This document shows positions 51,379 through 60,237 of a stretch of DNA of 64,000 nucleotides, one piece after another. A program made the translations under genes and the position numbers. This stretch comes from Cytobacillus firmus. GTDB taxonomy: Bacteria; Bacillota; Bacilli; Bacillales; Cytobacillaceae. The stretch lies in assembly GCF_023657595.1 (NCBI RefSeq), contig NZ_CP098323.1, forward strand, positions 2,504,001-2,568,000, written 5' to 3'. The notes below the pieces were generated by a model. The model had not been told where the DNA came from and did not search any database. It saw nothing but the letters and a program-made list of their open reading frames with translations. The first letter of the stretch is position 1. Each line of letters opens with the position of its first letter.

Positions 51379-52116
51379 TTATCCTTCCAGAAGCGGAATT
51401 CGGGATTTATATCTTTTCACCAGCTCGCGGTTATGCTGATCTGCTCCATCTACATTTCCACTTTTAAAAATAGGCGGTTCGAACCCGCTTTCAACCATCA
51501 CTTCCACTGCTTCCACCATCAGGCTGTTTACAATCGCAAAGCCAATAATAGATGAGGCGGAGCCGAAACTTATCCCCATTGATGAATGCTGCATCAATGC
51601 GTCTCCTGGCTCGATATGGTTGTCAATCGCCAGGTCCACTGATGAAAACAGATACTTTCCGTGTTTATGGCGGGAGAATTGAGTTTCAGCATAGCGCGGG
51701 GAAGTAATTCCTATCACGAATGCCCCGCTGGCTTTTGAAATTTCAGCTACATCCACCGGTACTGGATTCCGGCCTGAAGTGGATGCCACAATCACAACAT
51801 CATTCGGCCGGATATCAGCATTCTCCATAAATCCCCCGGCATAATCATTTTCCTTTTCCAAGGAAGAAGAACGGACTGCACCCTTATGCAGCATTAAGTC
51901 CTCCACAAAAATGGGTTTAATGGGGGCAAGACCCCCTGCACGGTAAAACAGCTCTTCTCCGAGCATATGAGAATGCCCGCAGCCAAACACGTGAATAATT
52001 CCATGGTTTTGGATACATTCAGCCACTGCACGGGCTGCTTTCTTCAGTTTTTGTCCCTCCTCTTTTTCCACAAGGGACAATAAATCTTTTATGTCATTCA
52101 GATAATTCTCCAGCAT
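51379..52116 (-). CDS. SIS-domain sugar-phosphate protein (UPF0309 type)
   Basis: The 245-residue protein has a SIS fold with HVFGCGHSHMLGEELFYRAGGLAP (phosphosugar loop), VVIVASTSGRNPVPVDVAEISKASG (second Ser/Thr loop) and a C-terminal HSSMGISFGSASSIIGFAIVNSL. This is the UPF0309 subgroup, uncharacterised but often next to amino-sugar genes. It is 14 bases downstream of nagB and 4 upstream of the Spo0E-like gene. A phosphosugar isomerase/deaminase or MurNAc-related role is possible. Confidence 0.85.
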   Translation of the reverse strand: MLENYLNDIKDLLSLVEKEEGQKLKKAARAVAECIQNHGIIHVFGCGHSHMLGEELFYRAGGLAPIKPIFVEDLMLHKGAVRSSSLEKENDYAGGFMENADIRPNDVVIVASTSGRNPVPVDVAEISKASGAFVIGITSPRYAETQFSRHKHGKYLFSSVDLAIDNHIEPGDALMQHSSMGISFGSASSIIGFAIVNSLMVEAVEVMVESGFEPPIFKSGNVDGADQHNRELVKRYKSRIPLLEG

Positions 52117-52130
52117 ACTTCCTACCCCAT

Positions 52131-52871
52131 TTATACCCTGACTTTGGATGCGCTTAGTGCTGCTTCATCTGCAATCACTTTTACATTCGGATGATTCCTT
52201 AATACTGATGCAGGAAACTGCTCATTAAGTCCATTTCCAAGAAGCTGCCCAATCGCATCGGCTTTAGCTTCACCTGAAGCAAGCAGGAGGATCTCCCTGC
52301 TCTGTAAGATCGTAGCGATTCCCATGGTAATGGCTTGGGTCGGCACCTCTCCGATCGTATTAAAAAACCTTGCATTGGCTTTAATAGTGGAATCTGCTAA
52401 ATCAACAATATGAGTTTTAGATGAAAACGGCGTGCCTGGCTCATTAAAGCCAATGTGCCCATTATTGCCGATGCCCAAAATTTGCAAATCAATGCCGCCA
52501 TGGTTTTTAAGCTTACTTTCATAATTTCGGCATTCTGCTTCCATATCCTCGGCCGTACCGCTTGGGACAAAAGTGTTTTTCTTAAGAATATCGAGATGGT
52601 TAAACAATTGAGAATCCATAAAATATCGGTAGCTTTGCGGGTTTTCTCCAGAAAGGCCGATATACTCATCCAAATTAAAGGTTGTCACCTTTTTATATGA
52701 TGTTCCGTTATCCCGGTGATCTTCAATCAAACGTTTATATGTTCCCACAGGTGTACTCCCGGTTGCCAATCCGAGTGTAGCTTCAGGAAATTGGCATACC
52801 TTCCTGGTGATGTATTCTGCTGCGGTTTTACTCATTTCTTCATAGTTGTTTACTTTAATAATCTCCATCAT
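52131..52871 (-). CDS. nagB: Glucosamine-6-phosphate deaminase
   Basis: The 246-residue enzyme converts glucosamine-6-phosphate to fructose-6-phosphate and ammonia. Signatures are LGLATGSTPVGTYKRLI, TFNLDEYIGLSGENPQSYRYFM (catalytic Asp in NLDEY), LGIGNNGHIGFNEPG (His-Glu catalytic pair) and ITMGIATILQSREILLLASGEAKADAI. First gene of a three-gene operon with a promoter overlapped by a NagR-type site. No nagA is visible in the window. Confidence 0.96.
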   Translation of the reverse strand: MMEIIKVNNYEEMSKTAAEYITRKVCQFPEATLGLATGSTPVGTYKRLIEDHRDNGTSYKKVTTFNLDEYIGLSGENPQSYRYFMDSQLFNHLDILKKNTFVPSGTAEDMEAECRNYESKLKNHGGIDLQILGIGNNGHIGFNEPGTPFSSKTHIVDLADSTIKANARFFNTIGEVPTQAITMGIATILQSREILLLASGEAKADAIGQLLGNGLNEQFPASVLRNHPNVKVIADEAALSASKVRV

Positions 52872-52960
52872 GAGTTCCTCCCTGCAATAAGCTGATTAAG
52901 TATATATTTGCACTATAGAAGGCAAAATATTGGAATAAAATAAACCCATTTATACTTCAT

Positions 52961-52994
52961 ATCGTAACACCTTAAAGTATAGTTGTCTATACCA
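52961..52994 (-). promoter_or_regulatory. nagB promoter overlapped by NagR (dre) operator
   Basis: Minus-strand TAGACA (52984-52989) and TACGAT (52961-52966) are 17 bases apart. The operator TGGTATAGACAACTATA (minus strand, 52978-52994) covers the -35 box. It is the exact inverse copy of the site at 53052. Confidence 0.8.
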
Positions 52995-53051
52995 ATTTAG
53001 TCTCTGTTAAACCTAATTTTTAAAAAGCATATAAATTTTTTCTTTTAAAAA

Positions 53052-53086
53052 TGGTATAGACAACTATATTTATATTTTGGTATGAT
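53052..53086 (+). promoter_or_regulatory. nagP promoter overlapped by NagR (dre) operator
   Basis: TGGTATAGACAACTATA (53052-53068) contains TAGACA (53057-53062) as the -35; TATGAT (53081-53086) with a TGG extension lies 18 bases on. The TGGTATAGACAAC type of site is that of NagR/YvoA. Confidence 0.8.
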
Positions 53087-53144
53087 TACGACAGTTTAGT
53101 AAAACGCTTTCTTACTCATTTATTTTTATTAAGGAGAGATCAAT

Positions 53145-54521
53145 ATGTTAGGATTCCTACAGAGAATTGGTAAGGCATTAATGCTTCCGATTGCCGTCCT
53201 GCCTGCCGCTGGTCTATTGCTTCGCTTTGGACAGGATGATTTATTGGGTATTCCGTTCATCGCGAATGCCGGCAATGCTATTTTCGCGAACCTGGCACTT
53301 ATTTTTGCCATTGGGGTTGCGATGGGATTTGCGAAGGATAATAATGGGGCTGCTGCCCTTTCCGGCGCCATCGGTTTTCTGGTGCTGACCGAGGGTGCAA
53401 TTGCCATCGATGAAAATATAAATATGGGAGTACTGGGCGGAATTATTGCCGGTATTATTGCTGGTTTATTGTATAACCGCTTCCATGATATTAAGCTTCC
53501 GGACTGGCTCGGATTCTTTAGCGGACGACGCTTCGTTCCGATTATCACTTCCGTCACTATGATTCTTCTGGCTGCAATTGCTGGTTTTGCCTGGCCTCCT
53601 ATCCAGGGCGCAATCGATGCACTGGGCAATTGGATTATTGGTCTTGGCGCTTTAGGTTCAGGACTATTCGGCTTTATGAACCGTCTTTTAATACCTTTGG
53701 GTCTGCACCATGTATTGAACAGTTTATTCTGGTTCCAGTTCGGCGAATTTGAAGGAGTTAATGGAGATATTGCCCGCTTCTTTGCAGGAGATCCCTCAGC
53801 AGGAGCTTACATGACTGGATTCTTCCCTGTGATGATGTTCGGTCTGCCGGCTGCAGCTTTTGCGATCATTGCAACTGCTAAGCCTGAAAAAAGAAAAGCG
53901 GTATCCGGAATGTTCATCGGTCTTGCGCTGACTTCATTCCTGACTGGTATTACAGAGCCGATCGAGTTCTCCTTTATGTTCATCGCACCTCTTTTATATG
54001 GAGTGCATGCCATCTTAACCGGGGTTTCCATGTGGGTAACATCCTTACTGGGCATACGAGATGGCTTCACATTCTCAGCAGGCGCACTCGATTTTGCACT
54101 GAACTTTAATATCGCTGAAAAGCCGCTGCTGCTGTTGGGAATTGGCGTCATCTACGCTATTCTGTACTTCGTTATCTTCTATGCACTAATTAAAGCATTA
54201 GACCTGAAAACGCCAGGCCGTGAAGAGGACGAAGATATCGTGGAAGATGAAGATGAACCAGTCTCAACAGGCAACAGCAAGTATGAAGTTATGGCAAGCC
54301 ATTTTATTAAAGATATTGGCGGTGCTGACAACATTACTTCTATTGATAACTGTGCGACACGCCTGCGCTTAAACATTGCGGATATGGAAAAAGTGAAGGA
54401 AAGCGCACTGAAGGCACATGGTGCTAAAGGAATCATGAAATTAAGCAAAACGAATCTGCAGATCATTGTTGGAACAGACGTTGAGTTTGTTGCAGATGAG
54501 ATGAAGAAAATAAAGAAGTAA
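53145..54521 (+). CDS. nagP: PTS N-acetylglucosamine transporter, EIICB
   Basis: The 458-residue membrane protein has the Glc-family EIIC domain, with MLPIAVLPAAGLLLRFGQ at the start, HHVLNSLFWFQFGEFEG, and GITEPIEFSFMFIAPLLYGVHA (substrate region), then an acidic linker and an EIIB domain with the phospho-Cys in SIDNCATRLRL. GlcNAc-6-phosphate would be delivered to the cytosol. No EIIA domain is present, so a separate EIIA (for example of the glucose PTS) must serve. It is a single gene, divergent from nagB. Confidence 0.94.
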   Translation: MLGFLQRIGKALMLPIAVLPAAGLLLRFGQDDLLGIPFIANAGNAIFANLALIFAIGVAMGFAKDNNGAAALSGAIGFLVLTEGAIAIDENINMGVLGGIIAGIIAGLLYNRFHDIKLPDWLGFFSGRRFVPIITSVTMILLAAIAGFAWPPIQGAIDALGNWIIGLGALGSGLFGFMNRLLIPLGLHHVLNSLFWFQFGEFEGVNGDIARFFAGDPSAGAYMTGFFPVMMFGLPAAAFAIIATAKPEKRKAVSGMFIGLALTSFLTGITEPIEFSFMFIAPLLYGVHAILTGVSMWVTSLLGIRDGFTFSAGALDFALNFNIAEKPLLLLGIGVIYAILYFVIFYALIKALDLKTPGREEDEDIVEDEDEPVSTGNSKYEVMASHFIKDIGGADNITSIDNCATRLRLNIADMEKVKESALKAHGAKGIMKLSKTNLQIIVGTDVEFVADEMKKIKK

Positions 54522-54531
54522 TTGACTAAAA

Positions 54532-54562
54532 AACAGTGTCCCGAGACGGACACTGTTTTTTT
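54532..54562. terminator. Terminator after nagP
   Basis: AACAGTGTCC and GGACACTGTT pair around GAGAC, with TTTTTTT on the plus side and a TTTTTTAG on the minus side, so it may also serve the convergent operon. Confidence 0.9.
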
Positions 54563-55262
54563 AATATATCAGCTTTATATTAGGCGGAAGTTTTGCAGAG
54601 CATAGTATTCCGAGTTCCTGTAAGCGCATTAAATTATAAGAAGACCCCTCCATAAGCAATTGATCTGCAAATGCCGGATGGCACATGACTTCCACTGTTT
54701 CCCCGTCTTCAGCCTTTTCTGCCAGCGTGCTGAAATAGTCTTCCTGAATGCCATCTCCGTAAAAATCGAATAAGCACCTGTCCGTATGGCTTTTGACCCC
54801 TTCAAGCGCAAAATTGCCATTGACTCTGAAGGGGAGACCGTATTTATTGGACAGGCTCTGAACTACTGGGAGAAACTCTTCGCGTGTATGAACGTGATGA
54901 TGGCTATCCAAATGGGAAGGCGTAAGACCAGCCCCGATAAAACGGTCAATTTGTGCAGACCACTCCAGTTCCAATTCTTCAAGAGAGATTCCCTCTAAAT
55001 CCCCCTGAGATCTAAAGTACCCATCTTTATTAGTTAAGGTCACTAAATCTGTTAATAACGGCTTCCCGCTTGTGAGGACTAAATGAACGCCAGTTCGTAA
55101 CCCCGGAAATTGTTTAGCCATAGCCAGGGCCTGCCTGGTTCCGGCCATGTTCATCATCATGGTGGCGGAATTGACAATTCCATATAAATAGCTGTGCAAA
55201 ATTCCATAATTCACGCCGGGACTATATCCAAAATCATCTGCATTGACGATGAGTTTTATCAT
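54561..55262 (-). CDS. chbG: Carbohydrate deacetylase, ChbG/YdjC family
   Basis: The 233-residue protein has the YdjC/ChbG plan: KLIVNADDFGYSPGVNYGI (metal Asp pair), GLRTGVHLVLTSGKPLL (His), HLDSHHHVHTREEFLPVV (further metal His), and EVMCHPAFAD near the end. ChbG removes an acetyl group from chitobiose-6-phosphate so that a GH4 glucosidase can hydrolyse it. Start at 55262 (MIKLIVNA) follows GGAGGCC; ten upstream codons of the open frame are not believed. It is last in the PTS operon, 63 bases after the GH4 gene. Confidence 0.9.
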   Translation of the reverse strand: MIKLIVNADDFGYSPGVNYGILHSYLYGIVNSATMMMNMAGTRQALAMAKQFPGLRTGVHLVLTSGKPLLTDLVTLTNKDGYFRSQGDLEGISLEELELEWSAQIDRFIGAGLTPSHLDSHHHVHTREEFLPVVQSLSNKYGLPFRVNGNFALEGVKSHTDRCLFDFYGDGIQEDYFSTLAEKAEDGETVEVMCHPAFADQLLMEGSSYNLMRLQELGILCSAKLPPNIKLIY

Positions 55263-55325
55263 ATTTAGAGGCCTCCGGTTAAATAGATGCAAGGCAGCCT
55301 GAAAATAATGCTGCCCTGCAAAATT

Positions 55326-56648
55326 TTATTGAAATTGCGGCAAATAGAAACGATGGGCTTCGAGCATTTCATCAAGTATTTTTTTCGCTATCTTGTCGGA
55401 ACTCACCAGAGGATTTATTGTCAGTGCCAGCAGAGCAGTATTATAATCACCAGTCAAGGCCGCTTCTATGGTCACCCTTTCAAAGGATTTAATAGATTGA
55501 ACCAGTCCCCTGACTGAAACTGGAAGTTCTCCGATCGCTAACGGCTTTGGCCCATCCTTCGTTATAATGCAGCTGACTTCCACGGCTGAATCTGACGGAA
55601 GGCCTGCAATAGCACCATTATTCCGGGTGTTAACCGGCTGTATATCCCTTTTATCTGTATATATCGAATGAATGAGTCTGCATGCCGCATCACTATAATA
55701 AGCGCCTCCCCTTTTTTCAAGCTGGGAAGGCTTTTCAGCAAGATCTGGATTCTGATATAACTGAAACAGCTCATCCTCCAGCATTTTAACCACTTCAGCC
55801 CGTGTACCGCCTTCTGAAGCTGCTTTAATTTCTTCTTCCACCATTTCACGGGTCTTATAGTAGTAATTATGGTAAGGACAAGGAAGCACATTTAATGCCT
55901 GCAGGAATTCCGGTTCCCATCCCATCGCATGGATGTTCTTCATTGTGATTGATTTTTCTTTGTCTGTAAGCTTTTTCAGCAGCTCTTCCTTGACGCTCAC
56001 TCCATCGACATAGACATCAAGTCCATAGACAAGGTGATTGAGTCCGGCAAAATCAATCCTTACTCTGCTGTGGTCCACATTCATTAACTGTGCTGCCCCC
56101 ATCTCCATTCCAATCGGCACATTGCATAAACCAACCACTTTTTTGATGCTGCTATATCGCAAGACTGCTTCTGTAATTATCCCTGCTGGATTGGTAAAAT
56201 TGATGAGCCATGCATTTGGACACAACTCTTCCATTTCACGGCAGATCTCCATAATGACTGGAATGGTTCGGAGGGCCTTGAAAAACCCCCCCGGTCCATT
56301 GGTTTCCTGGCCCAGCACTCCATATTTCAGCGGAATTCTCTCGTCCTTCGCTCTTGCAGCCAAAAGTCCTACACGGAATTGGGTTGTAACAAAGTCTGCA
56401 CCCTTAAGCGCTTTTTTCCTATCCAATGTAAGCTGAATCTCTATGGGAACACCGGCTTTTTCAACCATCCGTTTCGCTAATTGCCCTACAATCTCGAGCT
56501 TATTTCGTCCTTCCTCCACATCCACAAGCCAAATTTCCCTGACAGGCAATTCCTGATGTCTTTTGATAAATCCTTCAATTAATTCAGGTGTATAGCTTGA
56601 ACCTCCGCCGATCACGGCAATCTTTATACTATCTGGTTGCTGTGCCAT
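55326..56648 (-). CDS. Family GH4 6-phospho-beta-glucosidase (ChbF/LicH-like)
   Basis: The 440-residue enzyme uses NAD+ and a divalent metal. The N-terminal Rossmann loop [18 protein letters not shown], the substrate motif [26 protein letters not shown] and metal ligands [10 protein letters not shown] and GLNHLVYG are visible. It hydrolyses phosphorylated disaccharides delivered by the PTS. The pairing with ChbG suggests chitobiose-6-phosphate rather than cellobiose-6-phosphate. It follows the EIIA gene by 13 bases. Confidence 0.92.
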   Translation of the reverse strand: MAQQPDSIKIAVIGGGSSYTPELIEGFIKRHQELPVREIWLVDVEEGRNKLEIVGQLAKRMVEKAGVPIEIQLTLDRKKALKGADFVTTQFRVGLLAARAKDERIPLKYGVLGQETNGPGGFFKALRTIPVIMEICREMEELCPNAWLINFTNPAGIITEAVLRYSSIKKVVGLCNVPIGMEMGAAQLMNVDHSRVRIDFAGLNHLVYGLDVYVDGVSVKEELLKKLTDKEKSITMKNIHAMGWEPEFLQALNVLPCPYHNYYYKTREMVEEEIKAASEGGTRAEVVKMLEDELFQLYQNPDLAEKPSQLEKRGGAYYSDAACRLIHSIYTDKRDIQPVNTRNNGAIAGLPSDSAVEVSCIITKDGPKPLAIGELPVSVRGLVQSIKSFERVTIEAALTGDYNTALLALTINPLVSSDKIAKKILDEMLEAHRFYLPQFQ

Positions 56649-56661
56649 TCTGTTACCTCTC

Positions 56662-56976
56662 TTAGTCTAGTTTCTTGTATAGGTCGATGAATTCCTGTGC
56701 CATGTCTTTGACAGTGAGTGCATTCATCAAATGATCCTGGGCATGGACAAGAATGATGGGCAGATCGAATTGAGCTCCGGAAGCTTCGCCCTGAATTAAC
56801 TCCGTTTGATGTCTGTGTGCCAGCACAAATTCCTCCTCGGCTTCCCGGATTTTAGCTTCCGCCGCATCGAACTTGCCTGCCTTTGCTTCCCGGATGGATT
56901 CCATAGCGAGACTTCTGGCATTCCCGCTGTGCAAAATAAGCTGAAATGAAATTTGATAAAGCTTTTCTTTCTCCAT
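56662..56976 (-). CDS. PTS lactose/cellobiose-family EIIA
   Basis: The 104-residue helical phosphocarrier begins with QISFQLILHSGNARSLAMESIREAKAG and has the active His in IILVHAQDHLMNAL near residue 75-80. It transfers phosphate to the EIIB of the operon. It sits between EIIC and GH4, with 12-13 base gaps. Confidence 0.93.
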   Translation of the reverse strand: MEKEKLYQISFQLILHSGNARSLAMESIREAKAGKFDAAEAKIREAEEEFVLAHRHQTELIQGEASGAQFDLPIILVHAQDHLMNALTVKDMAQEFIDLYKKLD

Positions 56977-56988
56977 TCTTTAACCCGC

Positions 56989-58326
56989 CTAACCTTGAAT
57001 TGTTGGTGTTTGTTCCGGCTGCACCTGCTTCAGTTTCTTTTCATCCATTTTCCCTGTTATATAGACAAATGGCAGGTAAATGACAATGGAAATGGCTAAA
57101 TTCACAAGTGCCAGCACTGCACCGGAGATATGTCCTCCTGTTGCAAGATAGCCGCCAATTCCTGCAGGCGTCACCCAAGGGATGCTTGCCACAACCACTG
57201 GATAAACAAGGCCCCATTTAATAGCCAGATACGCCACTGCCGTCATGATGACTGGTGCTGAAATAAACGGAATCAGCCAGATTGGATTTAACACAATTGG
57301 AAGCCCGAATAATAATGGTTCATTGATTTGAAAAATACCAGGCGGCGTTCCTAATGCAAGCAGCTGCTTATGCCGCTTACGTCCTGCAATAAACATGGAA
57401 ATGATAAGTCCGAGAGTTGCTCCTGAGCCGCCCAGATATACGAAGGCATCCAGAAATGGCCCTGCGAGAATTGCATACTTATCAAGATCCGTCACTCCCT
57501 GAGCATATAAATCTGTATTTTTGGTTCCGAGAGATGTAAATAAAGGCGTTGTAACACCCCCAAGAATATTTGGTCCATGAAGGCCAACCGACCAAAAACC
57601 ATGGACCAGAAAGACTATAAGGATCGCAAATGGCAGTGAATCGGCAGCATTTGTCAAAGGTGCTACAAGGGTTGTATTCAGCCAGTCATTCAAAAATTCA
57701 CCATTTGTCATTTTTCTGAACAGAAGGCCTGCCACTCCAAATAGGAAAATCGTCAGCATGCCCGGCACCAGTTTGGCAAAAGCCCCTGCAACGGCTGGTG
57801 GAACTCCGTCCGGCAGTTTGATAATGAAGGCTTTTACCCTGGTCAAACGGATAAATAATTCGGTCGCAAGAAGTGCCACTACAATTCCTGTAAATAAAGC
57901 CGTTGCATTAAAGTATCCATAGCCAATGAAGCCCCAGGCACCTTCCGTATCCGGGACCTGGCCTACTTGAGGGATTAAGAGGAAGAAGCAGGCTGCGGCA
58001 ACCAGCATCGCCTCGAATCCATCATCCCCATACGATTTGGCAAGCCTGTGGGATATGCCAAATACAGCGAATATGGTTAAGAAGGCAAAGGTGCCCCACC
58101 AGATATCTCCGCCAAGTGTTTTCCAGGATTCGCCGAAAATACTTTCCATGAGTCTGCCGTACGGCTTAATGATTTCCCCCAAATTATTAAATAGAACAGC
58201 AAACGATCCCACCATTGTGATGGCGATCATACCGATCAAGGCATCCCGGATAGCAAGCAAATGCCTGTTATTGCCGAATTTCACAGCATAAGGCATGATA
58301 TATTTCTCAATAAACGTCATCATCAC
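56989..58326 (-). CDS. PTS cellobiose/chitobiose-family EIIC
   Basis: The 445-residue membrane permease of the Lac/Chb family has about 10 helices, with FIEKYIMPYAVKFGNNRHLLAIRDALIG (N-terminal), LVHGFWSVGLHGPNILGGV, PGIFQINEPLLFGLPIVLNPI (substrate-binding Glu region) and VPWV-like SIPWVTPAGIGGYLATGG. The GTG start overlaps the EIIB stop by one base (TAGTG). It imports a beta-linked disaccharide. Confidence 0.92.
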   Translation of the reverse strand: MMMTFIEKYIMPYAVKFGNNRHLLAIRDALIGMIAITMVGSFAVLFNNLGEIIKPYGRLMESIFGESWKTLGGDIWWGTFAFLTIFAVFGISHRLAKSYGDDGFEAMLVAAACFFLLIPQVGQVPDTEGAWGFIGYGYFNATALFTGIVVALLATELFIRLTRVKAFIIKLPDGVPPAVAGAFAKLVPGMLTIFLFGVAGLLFRKMTNGEFLNDWLNTTLVAPLTNAADSLPFAILIVFLVHGFWSVGLHGPNILGGVTTPLFTSLGTKNTDLYAQGVTDLDKYAILAGPFLDAFVYLGGSGATLGLIISMFIAGRKRHKQLLALGTPPGIFQINEPLLFGLPIVLNPIWLIPFISAPVIMTAVAYLAIKWGLVYPVVVASIPWVTPAGIGGYLATGGHISGAVLALVNLAISIVIYLPFVYITGKMDEKKLKQVQPEQTPTIQG

Positions 58327-58631
58327 TATTCACCCTTTATCAATGAGATAGCCTGCTTTAATACTTCCTCGCCATTACATAAGCCGTAATGCATCGGGTT
58401 TATGGGAGCTACAGGAATTCTGCCTCCTGCCTCCTTCTTTAATTGCTCGGTCATAAACCGAATCTGCGGTCCCAGCAGCAGGACATCTGCCGAATCAATA
58501 TGGCTTTGAACCTCCCCGTTGCCAACAGCCCAGATTTTACAGTCGATCCCCTGGCTTTCAGCGCTAGCTTTCATCTTTGTCACCAGGAGACTTGTAGACA
58601 TTCCAGCCGAACAGCACAACAAAATATTCAT
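58326..58631 (-). CDS. PTS lactose/cellobiose-family EIIB
   Basis: The 101-residue cytosolic phosphotransfer protein begins [20 protein letters not shown], with the phospho-Cys in CCSAGMST, then [11 protein letters not shown]. It is the first gene of the operon IIB-IIC-IIA-GH4-chbG, opposite a GntR regulator, with operator palindromes between the two. Confidence 0.93.
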   Translation of the reverse strand: MNILLCCSAGMSTSLLVTKMKASAESQGIDCKIWAVGNGEVQSHIDSADVLLLGPQIRFMTEQLKKEAGGRIPVAPINPMHYGLCNGEEVLKQAISLIKGE

Positions 58632-58791
58632 GATTACCCCCCTTTTTTTTCTGTAAGCGATCTCAAAAAAATAAAATAATTGCTTAACTTAATAGTACCA
58701 TCAATAAAACAGATTATTCAGTCAATTTAATACAAAGATATTTCTTTTTTGAAGTCATCACCTCCTTTTAATACCTTATGCTTGAAATTAA

Positions 58792-58848
58792 TTGTAATTA
58801 CAAATATTCTATTTTTCAATACATTTTTAAAATTTGTTATTACAAATT
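58792..58848. promoter_or_regulatory. Two GntR/UTRA-type operators between chb operon and regulator
   Basis: A perfect palindrome TTGTAATTACAA (58792-58803) and a near-perfect AATTTGTTATTACAAATT (58831-58848) share TTGTNATTACAA, spaced about 42 bases centre to centre. A TATAAT box for the regulator lies at 58853-58858. Confidence 0.7.
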
Positions 58849-58917
58849 ATTTTATAATTGATATGACAATATATTCTATGGAATAATAGATAGAAGAACA
58901 GAGTAGGAGGAACGGGA

Positions 58918-59649
58918 ATGAAAGACGGTTTTGCCGAGGAAAGTGCCCTGCACTTAAAGGTTAAAGAAAGCATTCTTGAACTTATCAGAAACGGTGAATA
59001 CAAACCGGATACCAAATTGCCGACAGAAGCGGAGTTTTGTGAAAAATACGGAGTCAGCCGGACGACTATTAGAACAGCACTCCAGCAGCTGAGCATAGAA
59101 GGCCATATTTATCGCCAGCAAGGCAGAGGCACATTTGTATCAAGCAATAAAGTGAAGCAGCGCCTGACCTCTACAGTGGAAAACTTTTCAAAGCAAATGG
59201 CGATGCAGGGAAAGAACCCGCTCATAAAAGTCATAAACCTGGAAGTCATCCCTGCCGACTCCTTCTTAGCAGAAGTCTTTGACCTGTCAGAAGGCGACCC
59301 GGTTAATGTTCTCGAACGAATCAGGTTTGCTGATGAAGAGCCACTTCAATATGAAAAAGCCTTCCTGCCGTGGAAAAAGACCCCCAGCTTGAACCGGGAG
59401 GCCTGTGAAAAATCCTTATACCATTTGCTGCAGAATCAATACAGATTAAAAATCCAAAAGACAGTGGAGCATTTAGAAATAGGGTTCCCTGAAAAAGAAA
59501 TTAGTGAACTGCTAAACATCAAACCTGAAACACCGTGTTTCTCTCTTGAGACCTATGCCCATATTGAAGACGGAAGCTTAATCGAGTATTCCAAAACGAT
59601 GTTCCGCGGGGATTATGCTCATTTTATTATTGAACGGAATTATGAATAA
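58918..59649 (+). CDS. GntR-family (HutC/UTRA) regulator of the chitobiose PTS operon
   Basis: The 243-residue regulator has an N-terminal winged helix (KLPTEAEFCEKYGVSRTTIRTALQQLSIEGHIYRQQGRGTFV, cited as residues 37-78) and a UTRA ligand domain with ERIRFADEEPLQYEKAFLPW and YSKTMFRGDYAHFIIER. UTRA ligands are commonly phosphosugars. It diverges from the PTS operon across two matching palindromes, so it likely represses that operon and itself. AGGAGGAACGGG precedes the start. Confidence 0.9.
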   Translation: MKDGFAEESALHLKVKESILELIRNGEYKPDTKLPTEAEFCEKYGVSRTTIRTALQQLSIEGHIYRQQGRGTFVSSNKVKQRLTSTVENFSKQMAMQGKNPLIKVINLEVIPADSFLAEVFDLSEGDPVNVLERIRFADEEPLQYEKAFLPWKKTPSLNREACEKSLYHLLQNQYRLKIQKTVEHLEIGFPEKEISELLNIKPETPCFSLETYAHIEDGSLIEYSKTMFRGDYAHFIIERNYE

Positions 59650-59751
59650 GGGATTGTTAATGCTAGCTGCTTAGGTTGGGGCTGCACTATGGTGCTGTTA
59701 CCTGGGATTAGGGCTAGGGGGTAGATTTTTGCTTCTTCTGGTTTTTGCAGC

Positions 59752-60172
59752 GGCGGGTTCGGACTCTATGAAGGCGATTTCCTTTTTTGTGTCTGAAGTT
59801 GTCCCGGGTTCGGACTCTAAGAGGGCGTTTTCTCTTTTTAGAGTCCGAAGTTGACCTGGGTTCGGACTCTGCGGGGCCCTTTTCCTTTTTTGTGTCCGAA
59901 GTTGTCCCGGGTTCGGACTCTACGGGCACATTTTTCCTTTTCTGTGTCCGAAGTTGCCCCGGGTTCGGACTCTACGTGTGCGTTTTCCCTTTTCTGTGTC
60001 CGGAGTTGACCTTGGTTCGGACTCTACGTGTGCGTTTTCCCTTTTCTGTGTCCGAAGCTGACCCGGGTTGGGACTCTACGTGTGCGTTTTCCCTTTTCTG
60101 TGTCCGAAGTTGACCTTGGTTCGGACTCTAAGGGGACGATTTCCTTTTCCTGAGTCCAAAGTTGCCCCGGGT
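59752..60172. repeat. Tandem repeat array A2, 52-bp period, TCCGAA/TTCGGA dyads
   Basis: Cores (CCGAAG or variants) begin at 59793, 59845, 59896, 59948, 60000, 60052, 60104 and 60156, so all steps are 52 except one of 51. A typical unit is GTCCGAAGTTGACC then GGGTTCGGACTC, ACGTGTGCG and a TTTTCCCTTTTCTG tail. GTCCGAA and TTCGGAC form a 7-base-pair dyad. It is the same family as array A1, 53 kb away, and again lies between convergent genes. Confidence 0.92.
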
Positions 60173-60237
60173 CTGCAATCTATTAAAAACAAATTACCTC
60201 TTTCAGTCCAAAGAAAGTATAAAATTAACTATTCAAC

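Noticed and set aside
59787-60113. 108-codon open frame across array A2
   Set aside because: Same reason as for A1; low-complexity product with no start signals.
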